Below, one piece after another: positions 20,694 to 31,130 of a stretch of DNA of 64,000 nt (position 1 is the stretch's first letter; every line of letters begins with the position of its first letter). The notes beneath the pieces were generated by a model that made no database searches, was not told the origin of the DNA, and worked only from the letters and a program-made list of their open reading frames with translations. Source of the stretch: Gautieria morchelliformis. Taxonomy: Eukaryota; Basidiomycota; Agaricomycetes; Gomphales; Gomphaceae. Made by a program: the position numbers and the translations under genes. The DNA lies in assembly GCA_015179125.1 (NCBI GenBank), contig WHVA01000540.1, forward strand, positions 1-64,000. The letters are read 5' to 3'.

Positions 20694-21333
20694 TGTTACG
20701 ACCATTCATTTCTGACTTCCGACCCTCAGTTCCGACCCTACGATATTTCCGCAAAACATTCCGCCCCTCCGACATTTCCGACATTCCGCCCATTGTTCTA
20801 TTCCCTTGTTCTTTCGACTCTATTACTCGGACCCACCGGACCCGTTTCATCGTTCATCAAAACCACATATCCGGTCACCCTTGTAGTTCGTTGTCAGATA
20901 TGTTTTCCCGACCCCTTGTTCTTTGCCATTGTTCTACCTTACCCTGAACCCCCTTGTAGTCCCATTGTTCCCAATAGTTAGTTCCCACGCATTGTCTACT
21001 CGACTTCCGCTTCCCCCGGAATTTGCTTAGTACCATATCATTACCTGTTGTCTCAGCTCTTTGTATAAAGGCCTGTCATGTATGTCTCTTATTCTGCAAT
21101 CAGATAATCGCCTTCGATACTTGATTTCCTTTGCTCCATCTCCTGTTCTTAGCACAGCGAGTCTAGCAAGATCTCAGTCTCTCCGCCTTCTGCCTTCCGC
21201 CTCAGTTCCAACTCAAGTTCCGACCAAACCTTTGGTTCAGTACTTTCTGCCTTCCGACTCAATTCCGAAATACTTAGGACGATAGTTCATTGGGGGTGCA
21301 GTTCCGACTTAGCGGAAATCTCGATACGTAACA
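20694..21333 (+). repeat. Solo LTR-C copy C1 (640 bp) with TSD GCCAT
   Basis: TGTTACGACC...GATACGTAACA, flanked by GCCAT at 20,689-20,693 and 21,334-21,338. A TATA-like box (TTTGTATAAAGG, near 21,059) indicates plus orientation. Inserted in gag-H. Confidence 0.95.
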
Positions 21334-21384
21334 GCCATACGCTGCAGGTTCAGACCTCGAAGAATTTGAGGGATTTGTAGCCAG

Positions 21385-21847
21385 TGTAAGGGCAACCCTG
21401 GCTAGTTGTGGAGATCACACTACCACACAACTGACAAGGGGAAATCCAAAGTCTGTATAAATGAACAGAGCATACAAGAGAGGGGATTCTCACCTGACAA
21501 GGGGAAATCCAAAGAGAAAAGTCTAAGGACCCCCAATGTCAGCGAGCCCGTATTATACTACGCTGCGCAGCCAGGGACAACACTTGGCACCCGCCATCAA
21601 CCCTGCACCTCCCTGACCCTTGATCGACCCTTGATGTCACCTATTACGCGAGTCGCTTGATTTCCGACACTGTTCCGAGGGTGGAACTCGGAAATTGGAG
21701 TGGAACTGGGAAGGCGAACAGAACTGGTGGAAGTTCTCCCAGAAGCGGAATCATTTCCGAGAGCGGAGGCGGAGATGGACTCGGAATCGGAAGCGGAGTC
21801 GGAAATGGAGTCGGAACTGGAAATGGAAAACAGGGTGTCCCCTGACA
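21385..21847 (-). repeat. Solo LTR-A (463 bp) with TSD GCCAG
   Basis: Minus-orientation LTR-A (ends CCCCTGACA on the plus strand), flanked by GCCAG at 21,380-21,384 and 21,848-21,852. Inserted in gag-H about 50 bp from LTR-C1. Confidence 0.95.
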
Positions 21848-22535
21848 GCCAGCATCTTGAGATGGCTCAAGATGAATTGCCTATTAGGGCCAACCACCCT
21901 GCAGATGCAGGTAGATTACCTGGGCACTCGGCTAACAGGTGAGGCCCAAGAATGATTAGTCCAAAATGTTGAGCATTTTGATCGTCAGTCTGTGAATGGA
22001 CCTCAGAAATGGCAATGCAAGGGTTGCAGAAGAGATTCATGCACACCCTAACATATCACCATGTGTCAAATAAGTTCAATGCGGTCGTGCAAGGCATGAG
22101 AACCATTCAGGAGATGCTGAACCAGCTGGTAAAATACTTGGTGTGGATGATACAGCCGCCTGATGAATACATGCTCTGGAGACGGTTCGTTGTCATGACT
22201 CATTTATTTCTTGTACCCAGCAACTCCATTCTCCCTTTCATCACTCCACTTCTATGTTTGCTCTGTTCTGTCATGACCCGTCTATTTTGTAAACCCAGTA
22301 ACTTCGACACCCCACTTTTATGTTCTCCCCGTTCACTCCTCGCCGAATGCGCCGAATGTTTATTCGATTTCGGATCATTCGCATGTAGCAGTGCTACCTG
22401 GACTCGATCAACGCCTCCTCCCTGACTGGATTGTCCACCGCGGGTCCCCTCACCTCCCTGGCTCGCACCCTGTTGGATGCTCCTCTGATCAGATGGCGCA
22501 ACTCATTTATTTCCTATACCCAGTTATCCCTATTA

Positions 22536-22924
22536 CACTGGAGGCATATAAAAATTCTCTGGCCTGAAAAACTGTTCAAAAAACTGTGAAGATGTTCCAA
22601 ATTTTTTTAGTGTTTTTAATGTAAAAAAACTTTAACAAAATTTTGTGTTTCTGTTAGAATTTGTTGAGCAAGAAAATTGTAAAAAAGTTTAAAGTTTTTT
22701 GAAGGCTTTTTTTTTTATTTGTTTGTGAAAACACAAAGAAATCCATAAAAACCCTGAAAAAAACTTTTGAATTTTTTTACAATTTTCTTGCTCAACAAAT
22801 TCTAATAAAAACACAAAATTTTATTATAATTTATTTTACATAAAAAACACTAAAAATATTTTGAAAATATTTACAGTTTTTTCAACAGTTTTTCAGGCAA
22901 GGAAACTTTTATATGCCTGCAGTG
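22536..22924. mobile_element. 389-bp AT-rich foldback MITE, CACTG termini, TTA duplication
   Basis: Left end CACTGGAGGCATATAAAA and right end (reverse complement) CACTGCAGGCATATAAAA; flanked by TTA at 22,533-22,535 and 22,925-22,927. The interior folds back on itself (the segments around 22,655 and 22,790 are inverse copies). Termini and 3-bp duplication fit a CACTA-like non-autonomous element; superfamily is inference. Confidence 0.8.
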
Positions 22925-23475
22925 TTATCCGTTTTCCCAGTTCTCCTCTATGTTTGCATGGCTTCGCCCTCCCCTTGGGCCACGGCTCTTCGATGATCGT
23001 TCTATTTCGCCCTTTGCCACATTTCGCCGAACAATCATTCGCTGCTTGCATCATTCACCAGCAGGCACACCCTCAAAACACGATCGATATCCCCTACCCA
23101 GCATGATGGCTCGTCACTGGCTCCATCAGCTTCTCGATCCAACCCCTTTAGGTGTTCATATGAGCAGGATGCATTTGCGGGACGTCCTACCCGTAGGTCG
23201 TGTGGGATCAACCCAGTAGACAAAGAGTCCGTGCAGGGTGGTGTATATGCGGGCCCCAAGACATGATTTCGTACATAGGTGCCTTTGCCACCTTTACTCT
23301 CTGTCGTTTCACGTTCGCCCTCTTCTCTCACTCTACTGTATGTTTATTTCATCTATGTTGTATCATGACTGTGCACCCCTATCCGACCCTGACTTGTGAC
23401 AGCCTCTTTCCTATTCGCTGATACCTTACGAGCATTCGATATAAGTAGTTTACATTCGCATGTATATTCCCCAGT

Positions 23476-24160
23476 TGTTACGACTGTTCCGCTCAACCAT
23501 CTCCGCCACCTCCGCATATCCTCCGCGTCACCTCCGTACCACCTCCGACTCTATTCCGCAACATCCGCAACATCTGCAACCCTCTACCTTGACCCCTTGT
23601 TCTTTCAGTACCCCTGGCCACCTCCAGATACCAGCCCCCGTACTCGAACCTGAACACAGCAAGATACCATCTCCATAATTCCGTTTGTTCCAATGCCTCT
23701 TGTACTTACTCGCCTTGTTCTTTGCCATTGTACTTACCCAACCCTGCACCCCCCTTGTCATCCCCTTGTTCCACATTAGTTACTTACCCAGTATGTCTAT
23801 CTGATTCCCGCACTCTCCGGAATTTGCTTAGTACCATACCATTACCTGTTGCTTGTGCTCTTTGTATAAAACCCCCTCATGTATGTCTCTGTTTCTGCAA
23901 TCAGATAATTGACTTCGATATGTGAATCCCTTCGCACTGTCTCCTGTTCTTCACACAGGTTTTGCTAGTCTTGTCTCCCTCCGCTCTCGACCTTTGTCCT
24001 CCGACCCTTGACCCTTGACCTCACTCTCGACTTCCACCTTCTCCGACATCCACAAGTCAATTCAGAAATACCTAGGATGGTAGTTCATCAGGGGTGCAAC
24101 ACATAAGTTGAAGCTGTTGTCCTTTCCAGTTCCGACCTCCGGGATTTCCGATATGTAACA
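23476..24160 (+). repeat. Solo LTR-C copy C2 (685 bp) with TSD CCAGT
   Basis: TGTTACGACTG...GATATGTAACA, flanked by CCAGT at 23,471-23,475 and 24,161-24,165. TATA-like TTTGTATAAAACC near 23,870. Diverged from C1 and C3 in the 5' third. Nested in LTR-E. Confidence 0.93.
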
Positions 24161-24401
24161 CCAGTTCAATTATCATACATCCATCTTGTGCAGATTTGAC
24201 CTCGCTGTGATCATCGTCTTGAGCCTTCTCCTGTAGATTTCTATCTTTGACCAGAAGAAGACTTAGGCATCACTGGTGAGTTCTCATACTTCATCTTCAT
24301 TACCTTAGCCTTCGAACTATTTTCTGGGCTGTGGCGAAGGGATTGTCGCTACTTAGACAACCCTTCCATGACACCTTGCACGTTACATAGTCAAGTGCCA
24401 C

Positions 24402-24891
24402 TGTAAGGGCAACCCTGGCTAGTTGTGGAGATCACACTACCACACAACTGACAAGGGGAAATCCAAAGTATGTATAAATGAACAGAGCATACAAGAGAGG
24501 GGATTCTCACCTGACAAGGGGAAATCCAAAGAGAAAAGTCTAAGGAACCCCAATGTCAGCGAGCTCGTATTATACTACGCTGGGCAGCCAGGGACAACAC
24601 TTGGCACCCACCATCAACCCTGCATCCCCCTGACCTCCCTGACCCTTGATCGACCCTTGATGCCATCCATTACGCGAGTCACTTGATTTCCGACACTGTT
24701 CCGAGAGTGGAAGTCGGAAATTGCAGTGGAACTGGCAAGGCAAACAGAACTGGTGGGAGTTCTCCCAGGTGCGGAATCATTTCCGAAAGCGGAGGCGGAG
24801 ATGGAATCGGAACAGGAACCGGAGTCGGAAATGGAGTCGGAACTGGGTGTGGTGTCGGAACTGGAAATGGAAAACGGGGTGTCCCCTGACA
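24402..24891 (-). repeat. LTR-A, 3' LTR of A2 (490 bp)
   Basis: Minus-strand TGTCAGGGG...CCCTTACA. Upstream flank (plus-strand left side) is GCCAC within LTR-E, not the GCTGC expected from the other end of A2. Confidence 0.92.
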
Positions 24892-24905
24892 TCACCCCCC
24901 CTCTA
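24892..24905 (-). promoter_or_regulatory. Polypurine tract of A2
   Basis: On the minus strand AGAGGGGGGGTGA immediately precedes the 3' LTR; this is where plus-strand DNA synthesis is primed. Confidence 0.85.
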
Positions 24906-25717
24906 GCATGCTGCATCCTCGAAGCACGGGACACGAGGGATTGAAATGCCAGTGAGCGGATTCGGCGAGGGGCACCAGGGTGTGTCCTATAGAACTCGCA
25001 GAGTTTGTCTGGAGCGGAGACATCTTGCTCCGGGACCCATGAATTCTCCTCATACCCATACCCTTCCCATTTCACAAGGAATTGGAGTCATCCTCGCACA
25101 AACCGGCTGTCCAGGATCCGTTCCACCACATAGTGCTCTTCCCCATCTACAATTTCCAGTGGAGGTGGCGGAAGAGCCTTCCGACCTGGAAGTGGGTCCT
25201 CAAGAGTAGGGAGTAACTTCACCACGTTGAAGACGGGGTGGAGGCGGGACATGGACATTAGAAGTCGGAGGCGGTATGCATTCCGTCCAACCCTCCGCAT
25301 CACTGTGAATGGCCCAAGGTAGCAGTGGGAAAGCTTCTGTGAAGGCTGCGTGGTGCGGATGTCACTTGCATCTAGATACACCTTGTCTCCGACTTGGTAC
25401 CCCGGGGCAGGAACCAGGCGTTGGTTGTAGTACCTTGCCATGTCATCCTTGGCCTTCGCAAGGGCCGACTTGGCTTCCGAAAGGGTGGAGCCCATGCGGT
25501 CTCGGAACTCATTGACTGTCTCGAGTCGGGACTCTGCCTGGCGTGGCTCGAAGCCCATCCGCGGGTGTCATCCGAAGTCAAGCATGAATGGAGTCTGTTG
25601 TGTGGCGGAATGGACATGGTTGTTGTATTGGAATTCCGCCAGTGGAAGTAACTCATCCCAGTCATCCTGCCTCTCATTGACAAAGAGGCGGAGATATTGC
25701 TCCAACTCCTGATTGAC
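24906..25717 (-). pseudogene. A2 integrase C-terminal domain and chromodomain
   Basis: Integrase C-terminal part (GDKVYLDASDI, KLSHCYLGPFTVMRRVG) followed by a chromodomain (VERILDSR...LVKWEGYGYEENSWVPEQDV), which in chromoviruses directs integration to marked chromatin. In-frame TGA codons at 25,088-25,090 (between the two chromodomain halves) and 25,568-25,570. The N-terminal side is cut by copia LTR G1 at 25,723. Confidence 0.88.
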
Positions 25718-25722
25718 CTGTT

Positions 25723-26220
25723 TGTTGGGTGCATTTATGCTCCTGCACCAAAATCAAGCATAATATATCCAATTTGTTGTGTGGCCTTCCAATTTCTTCT
25801 CACATTGTTCTTGTATTATGCATCCATTTCTCTGGTTATTTTCGAAATTTTCCACTCATTCCTTATCTTTCTATTTCATCTTGTTATTCCTACTTTCACA
25901 AGCGGCTGCACCCAGCGGAGTCTGAAATGACTTCGACGCGCGAGCTCTTGGGCGCTAAAGGGCCGGGTAGTAGTACATGCGCAGTGGAACACATTTCCCC
26001 CTCTCTCAGTGACCACTAAATTCACTGAGAGAGGCAAGTAAATTAGTCTAGTAGTCTTTGCATTTATTGACCTAGAAATCCTCTGTAGTGAATTGATTTC
26101 TAGGTAGTGTATAATATATTTATAGTGACCACTAAATTCACTGAGAGAGTGAATTGATTTCTAGTCTATTCTTTTGAATAACAAGTCTATACCTACTGCC
26201 TATAATTCCTGTCCTCTACA
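25723..26220 (+). repeat. Copia-G solo LTR G1 (498 bp) with TSD CTGTT
   Basis: TGTTGGGTGC...CTCTACA flanked by CTGTT at 25,718-25,722 and 26,221-26,225. Inside are two copies of a CACTGAGAGAG hairpin motif. The start TGTTGGGTGC is shared with the LTR following the copia RT at 55,614, which is the basis for the copia assignment. It interrupts A2 integrase right after GDGQREQ. Confidence 0.92.
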
Positions 26221-26225
26221 CTGTT

Positions 26226-26639
26226 CCCTCTGTCCATCACCCTGCAGATGGTATGCTGTGGGGGTAGCCAGCTTTATGCCAAGCAGGCGGTAGAGTTCCC
26301 GAGTCAGTTCTGCGACAAACTGCGGACCTCGGTCAGAAATGACTTGCTTCGGGAGCCCATGCAACTTCCAGACATGTGCAAGGAACAGGCGGGCCGCTCC
26401 GAGGGCTGTGATCGTCGTGTGCATCGGAATGAAGTTGGACACCTTGCTTACCGAGTCCACAATGTTCATGATCGCGTCATAGCCATGAGACTCTGGGAGT
26501 TCAACGATGAAGTCGACACTGATGGTGTCCCAGCGGGATTCTGGAATCGGGAGTGGAACAAGTTCTCCGATGGGCGGATGTCGTTGTGCTTTGGTTTGGA
26601 GACAAAGGTCACATGTCTTCAGGTACTGTCCAATGTAGC
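26226..26639 (-). pseudogene. A2 integrase core (segment between two copia LTRs)
   Basis: Reads from CDLCL (zinc-site end) through SVDFIVELP (first catalytic Asp), KQVISDRGPQF (second Asp) and AYHLQGDGQREQ (catalytic Glu). The catalytic residues look intact, but both ends are cut by the inserted LTRs. Confidence 0.88.
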
Positions 26640-26644
26640 GGGAC

Positions 26645-27132
26645 TGTTAGCAACTAGGGGCTATGGCAGGGAAGGTTCGGTAGAGTTCTTAGAAAGCTAG
26701 AATCAAATATACTCTCTCAGTGAATTTATTGTCACTGATGTATTAATACAATACCTAGAATCAAATATACTACATGATTTTCAGTCAACATGCTATGTAA
26801 ATATGAAGAATACTACTCGCCTCTCTCAGTGAATTTATTGTCACTGAGAGAGGAGTGTAATCCTGTCTCAGAAGGCATATACTTGCACCCGGCCCTTTAG
26901 CGCCCAAGGGCTCGCGCGTCGAAGTCATTTCAAACTCCGCTGGGTGCAGCCGCCTATGAAAATAGAAATAACAGAATGGAATGGAGAGATAGGGAGTGAC
27001 TAGAAAATTTCGAAAATAAGCAGAGAAGTGGATGCATAGTACAAGAACAATATAAGAAAATATTGAAACACCACACAATAAATTGAATATATTATGCTTG
27101 ATTTTGGTGCAGGAGCATAAATGCACCCAACA
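26645..27132 (-). repeat. Copia-G solo LTR G2 (488 bp) with TSD GGGAC
   Basis: Minus-strand TGTTGGGTGC...TTGCTAACA, flanked by GGGAC at 26,640-26,644 and 27,133-27,137. Opposite orientation to G1 and only 424 bp from it. Inserted in A2 integrase just after ARNYWWPQMS. Confidence 0.93.
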
Positions 27133-27137
27133 GGGAC

Positions 27138-29769
27138 ATCTGAGGCCACCAGTAGTTCCGAGCCACTAACTCCAGCGTCTTCCACCTGCCAGCATGCCCA
27201 GCGAGTTGGCGGCGGAGGTCCGCCCCACTTGGAACATAGACCTTGCCTCTGAAGTGGAGCAGCCCATCACGTTCCGACCATTCCGCTGCCCGTACAGACC
27301 GTGAATGCCCTTTCCGAAGTTCCTCCACCGCCTTCACCACCGACTCCTCCTTCTCTCCATTCCAGTACTGCCTCCGGATGTCCCGGAGCATTTCCGCTTC
27401 CGCCCCAACTGCAGTCACTCCTTCGAGGGCGCGGATTGCAAAGAGACTTGGGCAGAGTAGTGTCATATCAGCGTTGTCTCCACTTCCACTTCCATGATCC
27501 GCACAGCGGGATAGGGCATCGGGCTTGCCCATGGTGCGGCCGGGGCGGTGGTGGAGCATGAAGTCGAACCGAGACAGGTGTAGGGACCACCGTGCTTGTC
27601 GTCAGTTCAACTTCTTAGACGTGCGGAAGTACTCGAGGTTCTTGTGGTCTGTCCAGATCTCAAATGGACAGAGAGCACCCTCGAGGAAGTGTCGCCACTC
27701 CTCCAGCGCTTGGATGATTGCCAGCATCTCCTTGTCGTGGATCTCATAGTTCTGCTCGACCGGACTAAGGCTTTTAGAGAAGAAGGTAATCGGACGCCAT
27801 CCCCCATCATCTTCCGATGACGGTTGTGACAAGACCGCTCCGGTAGCTGTGTCGGAAGAGTCCGCCTCGACTCAATAAGGGCGAGAGTCATCGGGAAAGA
27901 TCAGGACTGGGGTGGAAGTGATCAGCTCTTTGAGTTTGTCAAAGGAGGCCTGTTCCGGCTCTCCCCACTGCCATCCAACCTCCTTCTTGGTGAGGTTGAA
28001 GAGGGCACGAGCGTGGCAGGAGAAGTCCTTGATGAACCGCCGGTAGAAATTGACAAACCCAATGAAGGACTGGACCTCTTTCCTGTTCCGTGGCACAGGC
28101 CAATCCGACACACCGGAAACTTTGACTGGGTCCATTTCCACCTTTCCTTCAGACACAATCACCCCAAGATACTCTATCCGCGTCCGCTCAAATTCGCGCT
28201 TTTCTGGCTTGAGACACAGGTTGTATTCCCGGAGCCGTTCCAGCACTCTCCGCACGACTTCCCGATGTTCGGACATTGTTTTTGTGAAGATGAGGATGTC
28301 ATCGAGGTAGACGCAGACAACCCCTTCTGCTATCATGTCACGGAAAATGTCATTCATCATCTTCTGGAATGTGGCGGGACTGGTGGTAAGGCCGAAGAAC
28401 ATGACCTGTGGCTCAAAGAGTCCTCGGTTGGTGCGGAATGCGGCCTTCCACTCGTCTCCCTCCCGGATCCGAACATTATTGAAGCCCCAGCGGACATCCA
28501 GCTTAGTGAAGTACCTTGCCCCGCGGAGTTGTGTGATTAATTCGGAAATGAGTGGAATGGGGTACCGGTTCTTGATCGTGGTCGCATTCAAGGCCCAGTA
28601 ATCCTGCACAAGTCTGAGCGAGCCGTCCTTCTTCTTGATGAAGAACACCGGAGATGCCATGGGTGACTTAGAGGGGCGGATCCTCCCTGTACGGAGGTTT
28701 TCCGCAAGGAACGCATCGAGCTCTACCTGCTCCTTGGGTGACAGCGGGTAGACTTTGCAGTTGGTGGGCTTTGACCCAGGCTCCAACTCGATGGCATGGT
28801 CCCAAAGCTTCCGTGGAGGCAGGGCATCGAATGACTCCTTGGAAAAGACGTCCTCGAACTCCCGCAGGTACTCCGGAATTTCCGCCTCCACTCTATCATG
28901 TCTCTTGGAGGCTTCAGCAAGGCGTTGCGAAATATTTCCGGTGGCGCGGATGTGTTCCGCTTCCGGCGGAAGGTTTACGTACAGCAAGCGCTCCCCTTCC
29001 GCCAGAATGTCTTCCGGGCCGAGTCGGATGACGTCGGAGTCGGAATCGGAAGTGGGATCCGGTTCAAATTCCGCTTCCGAGTCTTCTTCTGCAAGCAGTG
29101 GATGGGGTCCGGAACGACATGTCTGTATGAGCCGTTCGGTCTTCCGCTGCTCCTGGCGCTCCTTCCGCACTTCCGACCTGCACATGTGACACTTGGCTGG
29201 ACATCGACTCATCAGTACCTTCCGAGTCTTCCAATTGATCTCCGGGTTGTGCTCCTGAAGCCAGGTAAACCCGAGGATGATGTCTTGCTTCCCCAGGCTG
29301 GTGACTGCAAAGGAAGTGCATTCTGAGTGTCCATCGTAGCGGAGAATTGTGTCTACTATTTCCGTGATTGACCCTGCCTCATTGGGGCTTCCATCCACAT
29401 TGAACACCGGGATTGCACGTTGCAACTTCCGCGTCGTCAGTCGGTTCCGTTCCACATAGTCCCGGTCCATAACTGACCAGTGGCCCCACAATCGACAAGG
29501 GCGGGTCCGGATTTGACTTCCGCCGTATCTGTTGTCTGGATCTCTACCTTAATGACTAGTGACTTGGGGCCAGGGGTGGCAGCAACAACATAGCGCTTCG
29601 GAAGGCGTTTCTCCCAAGGGCGGATGCGGGATGGATGGGGTGTCGGATTTGGTTTTTGTGTGACTTTATCCGGTGGGTCTGCACGAAGTGAGGGGAGTGG
29701 GGGCTTTTCATTCTCTACTTCAAGACAGGCAAACCGGTTATGTACAGGCAGCAGGGGCACACATCTCAC
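27138..29769 (-). pseudogene. A2 pol: protease, reverse transcriptase, RNase H, integrase N-terminus
   Basis: Right to left: protease with LVDCGATGQ, where one A is missing (CATAACTG at 29,468 against CATAAACTG in A1), so the frame shifts exactly at the active site. A 539-codon frame (29,491-27,872) follows, carrying all RT blocks, including [15 protein letters not shown] and the catalytic VYLDDILIFT. RNase H has VEADSSDTATGAVL and IWTDHKNLEYF. The integrase zinc domain starts AGHAGRWKTLELV. TGA stops at 27,872-27,874 and 27,602-27,604 stand where copy A3 has CGA. RT itself is intact. Confidence 0.9.
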
Positions 29770-30941
29770 CCGCTGCGTGTCACAAAATCCGACGCATCTT
29801 CCGCTTCCGGTGGACCATGTTCCGCATTTTCGGAAACCTCTTCCGCAGTGGGCACTCCGCTTATGTCCGCAAGTGCGAGGAACTCTGGAAGGAGCTCGAG
29901 TTTCTCCTCTGTGGTCATAAGCCGGATATCAAAGGCTTGGGGGCACTCGCGAGCATAGTGGCCTGGTTGCCGACATCGGAAGCAGGTGATAGTTCCATGG
30001 CCTTTTCCACGCATGCGGTCAACATCCATCGGGGCAGGGCCACTCTTCGAGGGAGGAGGGCTATGGTTCCTAATAGGAGCAGGCGGAGCAAGCATCGGAA
30101 ATATTTTCCGTGTGGGAATGAATGCGCTTCCGGGTTTTGGCACAGGTGGAGTAGGACGAGTGGAACTGCGTGTCATGTTCCGGCTCGTCTCCATGAAGGC
30201 CTCATTTGCCTCCCTGTTCCGGGACACCCTCTGCGCAGCTTGGTACCACCCTTCCGGGTCATCAAAATCCGGAGCTCCATCCCCAAGCAGCGCAACTTGG
30301 TTCTGGAGTGTCGGATCAAGTCCTCGTCGGAATTTGATGACGATCGTCTTGTCGTCGTCATATTCCGCAAGGTCGATGAGCTCCTGGAAGCGATCGATGT
30401 AGTCATCGACCGGATCCTTGGCCTGGTACCAGCTGGTCCCCTCGAGCTTCGTAAGGGCTGTGAGCTGGTTGTTTTTCGGGCAGAACTGGTCGGAAAATGT
30501 TTTCTCGAAGGCGTCCCAGTCCCGGAAGTAGTTCCCCTTGCCCTTTGCTTCATGTCGGATCGCCTTGTTTGCAAAACGGGCTGCGCGGTCCGATTTGAAA
30601 AAGGACAATGCCCAGTGAATCCGAGCCTGGTCGTTCGGAAAGAGATCTCCGACAATTGCGAAGTAGATGCTGCATCTGTTGAAGAATGCGTGTCCCTTCT
30701 CCCGATCTCCGTCAAAGTCTGCCGGAGTTGCGGGTTTGACCTTTGCTAACTTCGCGGACTTTCCTCCTTCCGCTAGTTCCGCTTTTCCGAAATCCGGATC
30801 ATCTAGCATTTCATTTCCACCACTTCGTGGAATATCTAACTTAGCCAAAATCGCTTGTAAGGCTGTTTCAATCGCGTCAGTCTTCATCCGGTTCCGCGTC
30901 AATTCCTCCTCCATATTCCGAAGACGATCGTCCGGATCCAT
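29766..30941 (-). CDS. gag: Gypsy-A2 Gag polyprotein
   Basis: 391 aa from ATG 30,941 (MDPDDRLRNMEEELTRNRMK), fully open. N-terminal coiled-coil-like segment, capsid-like middle, and zinc knuckle CFRCRQPGHYARECP near the C terminus. Very close to A1 gag. It overlaps pol by four bases, with pol in the -1 frame. A two-base insertion in the leader (GGGGGG near 31,110) breaks the longer N-terminal extension seen in A1, which supports the internal ATG as the true start. Confidence 0.9.
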   Translation of the reverse strand: MDPDDRLRNMEEELTRNRMKTDAIETALQAILAKLDIPRSGGNEMLDDPDFGKAELAEGGKSAKLAKVKPATPADFDGDREKGHAFFNRCSIYFAIVGDLFPNDQARIHWALSFFKSDRAARFANKAIRHEAKGKGNYFRDWDAFEKTFSDQFCPKNNQLTALTKLEGTSWYQAKDPVDDYIDRFQELIDLAEYDDDKTIVIKFRRGLDPTLQNQVALLGDGAPDFDDPEGWYQAAQRVSRNREANEAFMETSRNMTRSSTRPTPPVPKPGSAFIPTRKIFPMLAPPAPIRNHSPPPSKSGPAPMDVDRMRGKGHGTITCFRCRQPGHYARECPQAFDIRLMTTEEKLELLPEFLALADISGVPTAEEVSENAEHGPPEAEDASDFVTRSG

Positions 30942-31130
30942 GTCGGAAGGAGAAATATGGGACGGGATTTCCGAGGTTGGGAGATCGACGTAAGAAGAGG
31001 GGCTGTCGTACGCTGTGTGTGCGGAAGAGGTTGCGATTTCCGAGTTGCTGTCTCCGATTCCGAACGCACCTATGGCGAATGTAACGTGCGGTACGACCGC
31101 CGGTCCTCTAGGGGGGAGAGACTTTTCTGC

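Larger units (their letters stand above)
20545..22190 (+). pseudogene. gag-H, N-terminal part, carrying nested LTR-C1 and LTR-A
   Basis: When the two nested LTRs and one copy of each TSD are removed, a single frame appears. It starts near ALADAMDMDPEKSVLAKAGV, continues DLEEFEGFVASILRWLKMN, GTRLTGEAQEW and LQKRFMHTLTYHHVSNKF, and ends IQPPDEYMLWRRF at LTR-E (22,191). This is the layout of a retrotransposon gag capsid domain. A matching continuation begins at 51,059 on the minus strand (FLSALHDMLHNEVLKKGYNA), also directly against LTR-E. Stops inside show decay. Confidence 0.6.
22191..24401 (+). repeat. Composite LTR-E block with a nested MITE and LTR-C2
   Basis: Begins TGTCATGACTC at 22,191 directly after gag-H. 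The first 300 bp contain two further LTR-E-like starts (22,270 and about 22,500), so several truncated copies are stacked. The main copy runs from about 22,500 through a MITE (22,536-22,924) and LTR-C2 (23,476-24,160). It stops at GCCAC (24,397-24,401), where the A2 LTR begins. Confidence 0.75.

Noticed and set aside
26000..26180. CRISPR-like array from the repeated CTCTCTCAGTGA...CACTGAGAGAG motif
   Set aside because: It is a pair of hairpins inside a copia LTR, in a eukaryotic repeat context, with no regular spacers.
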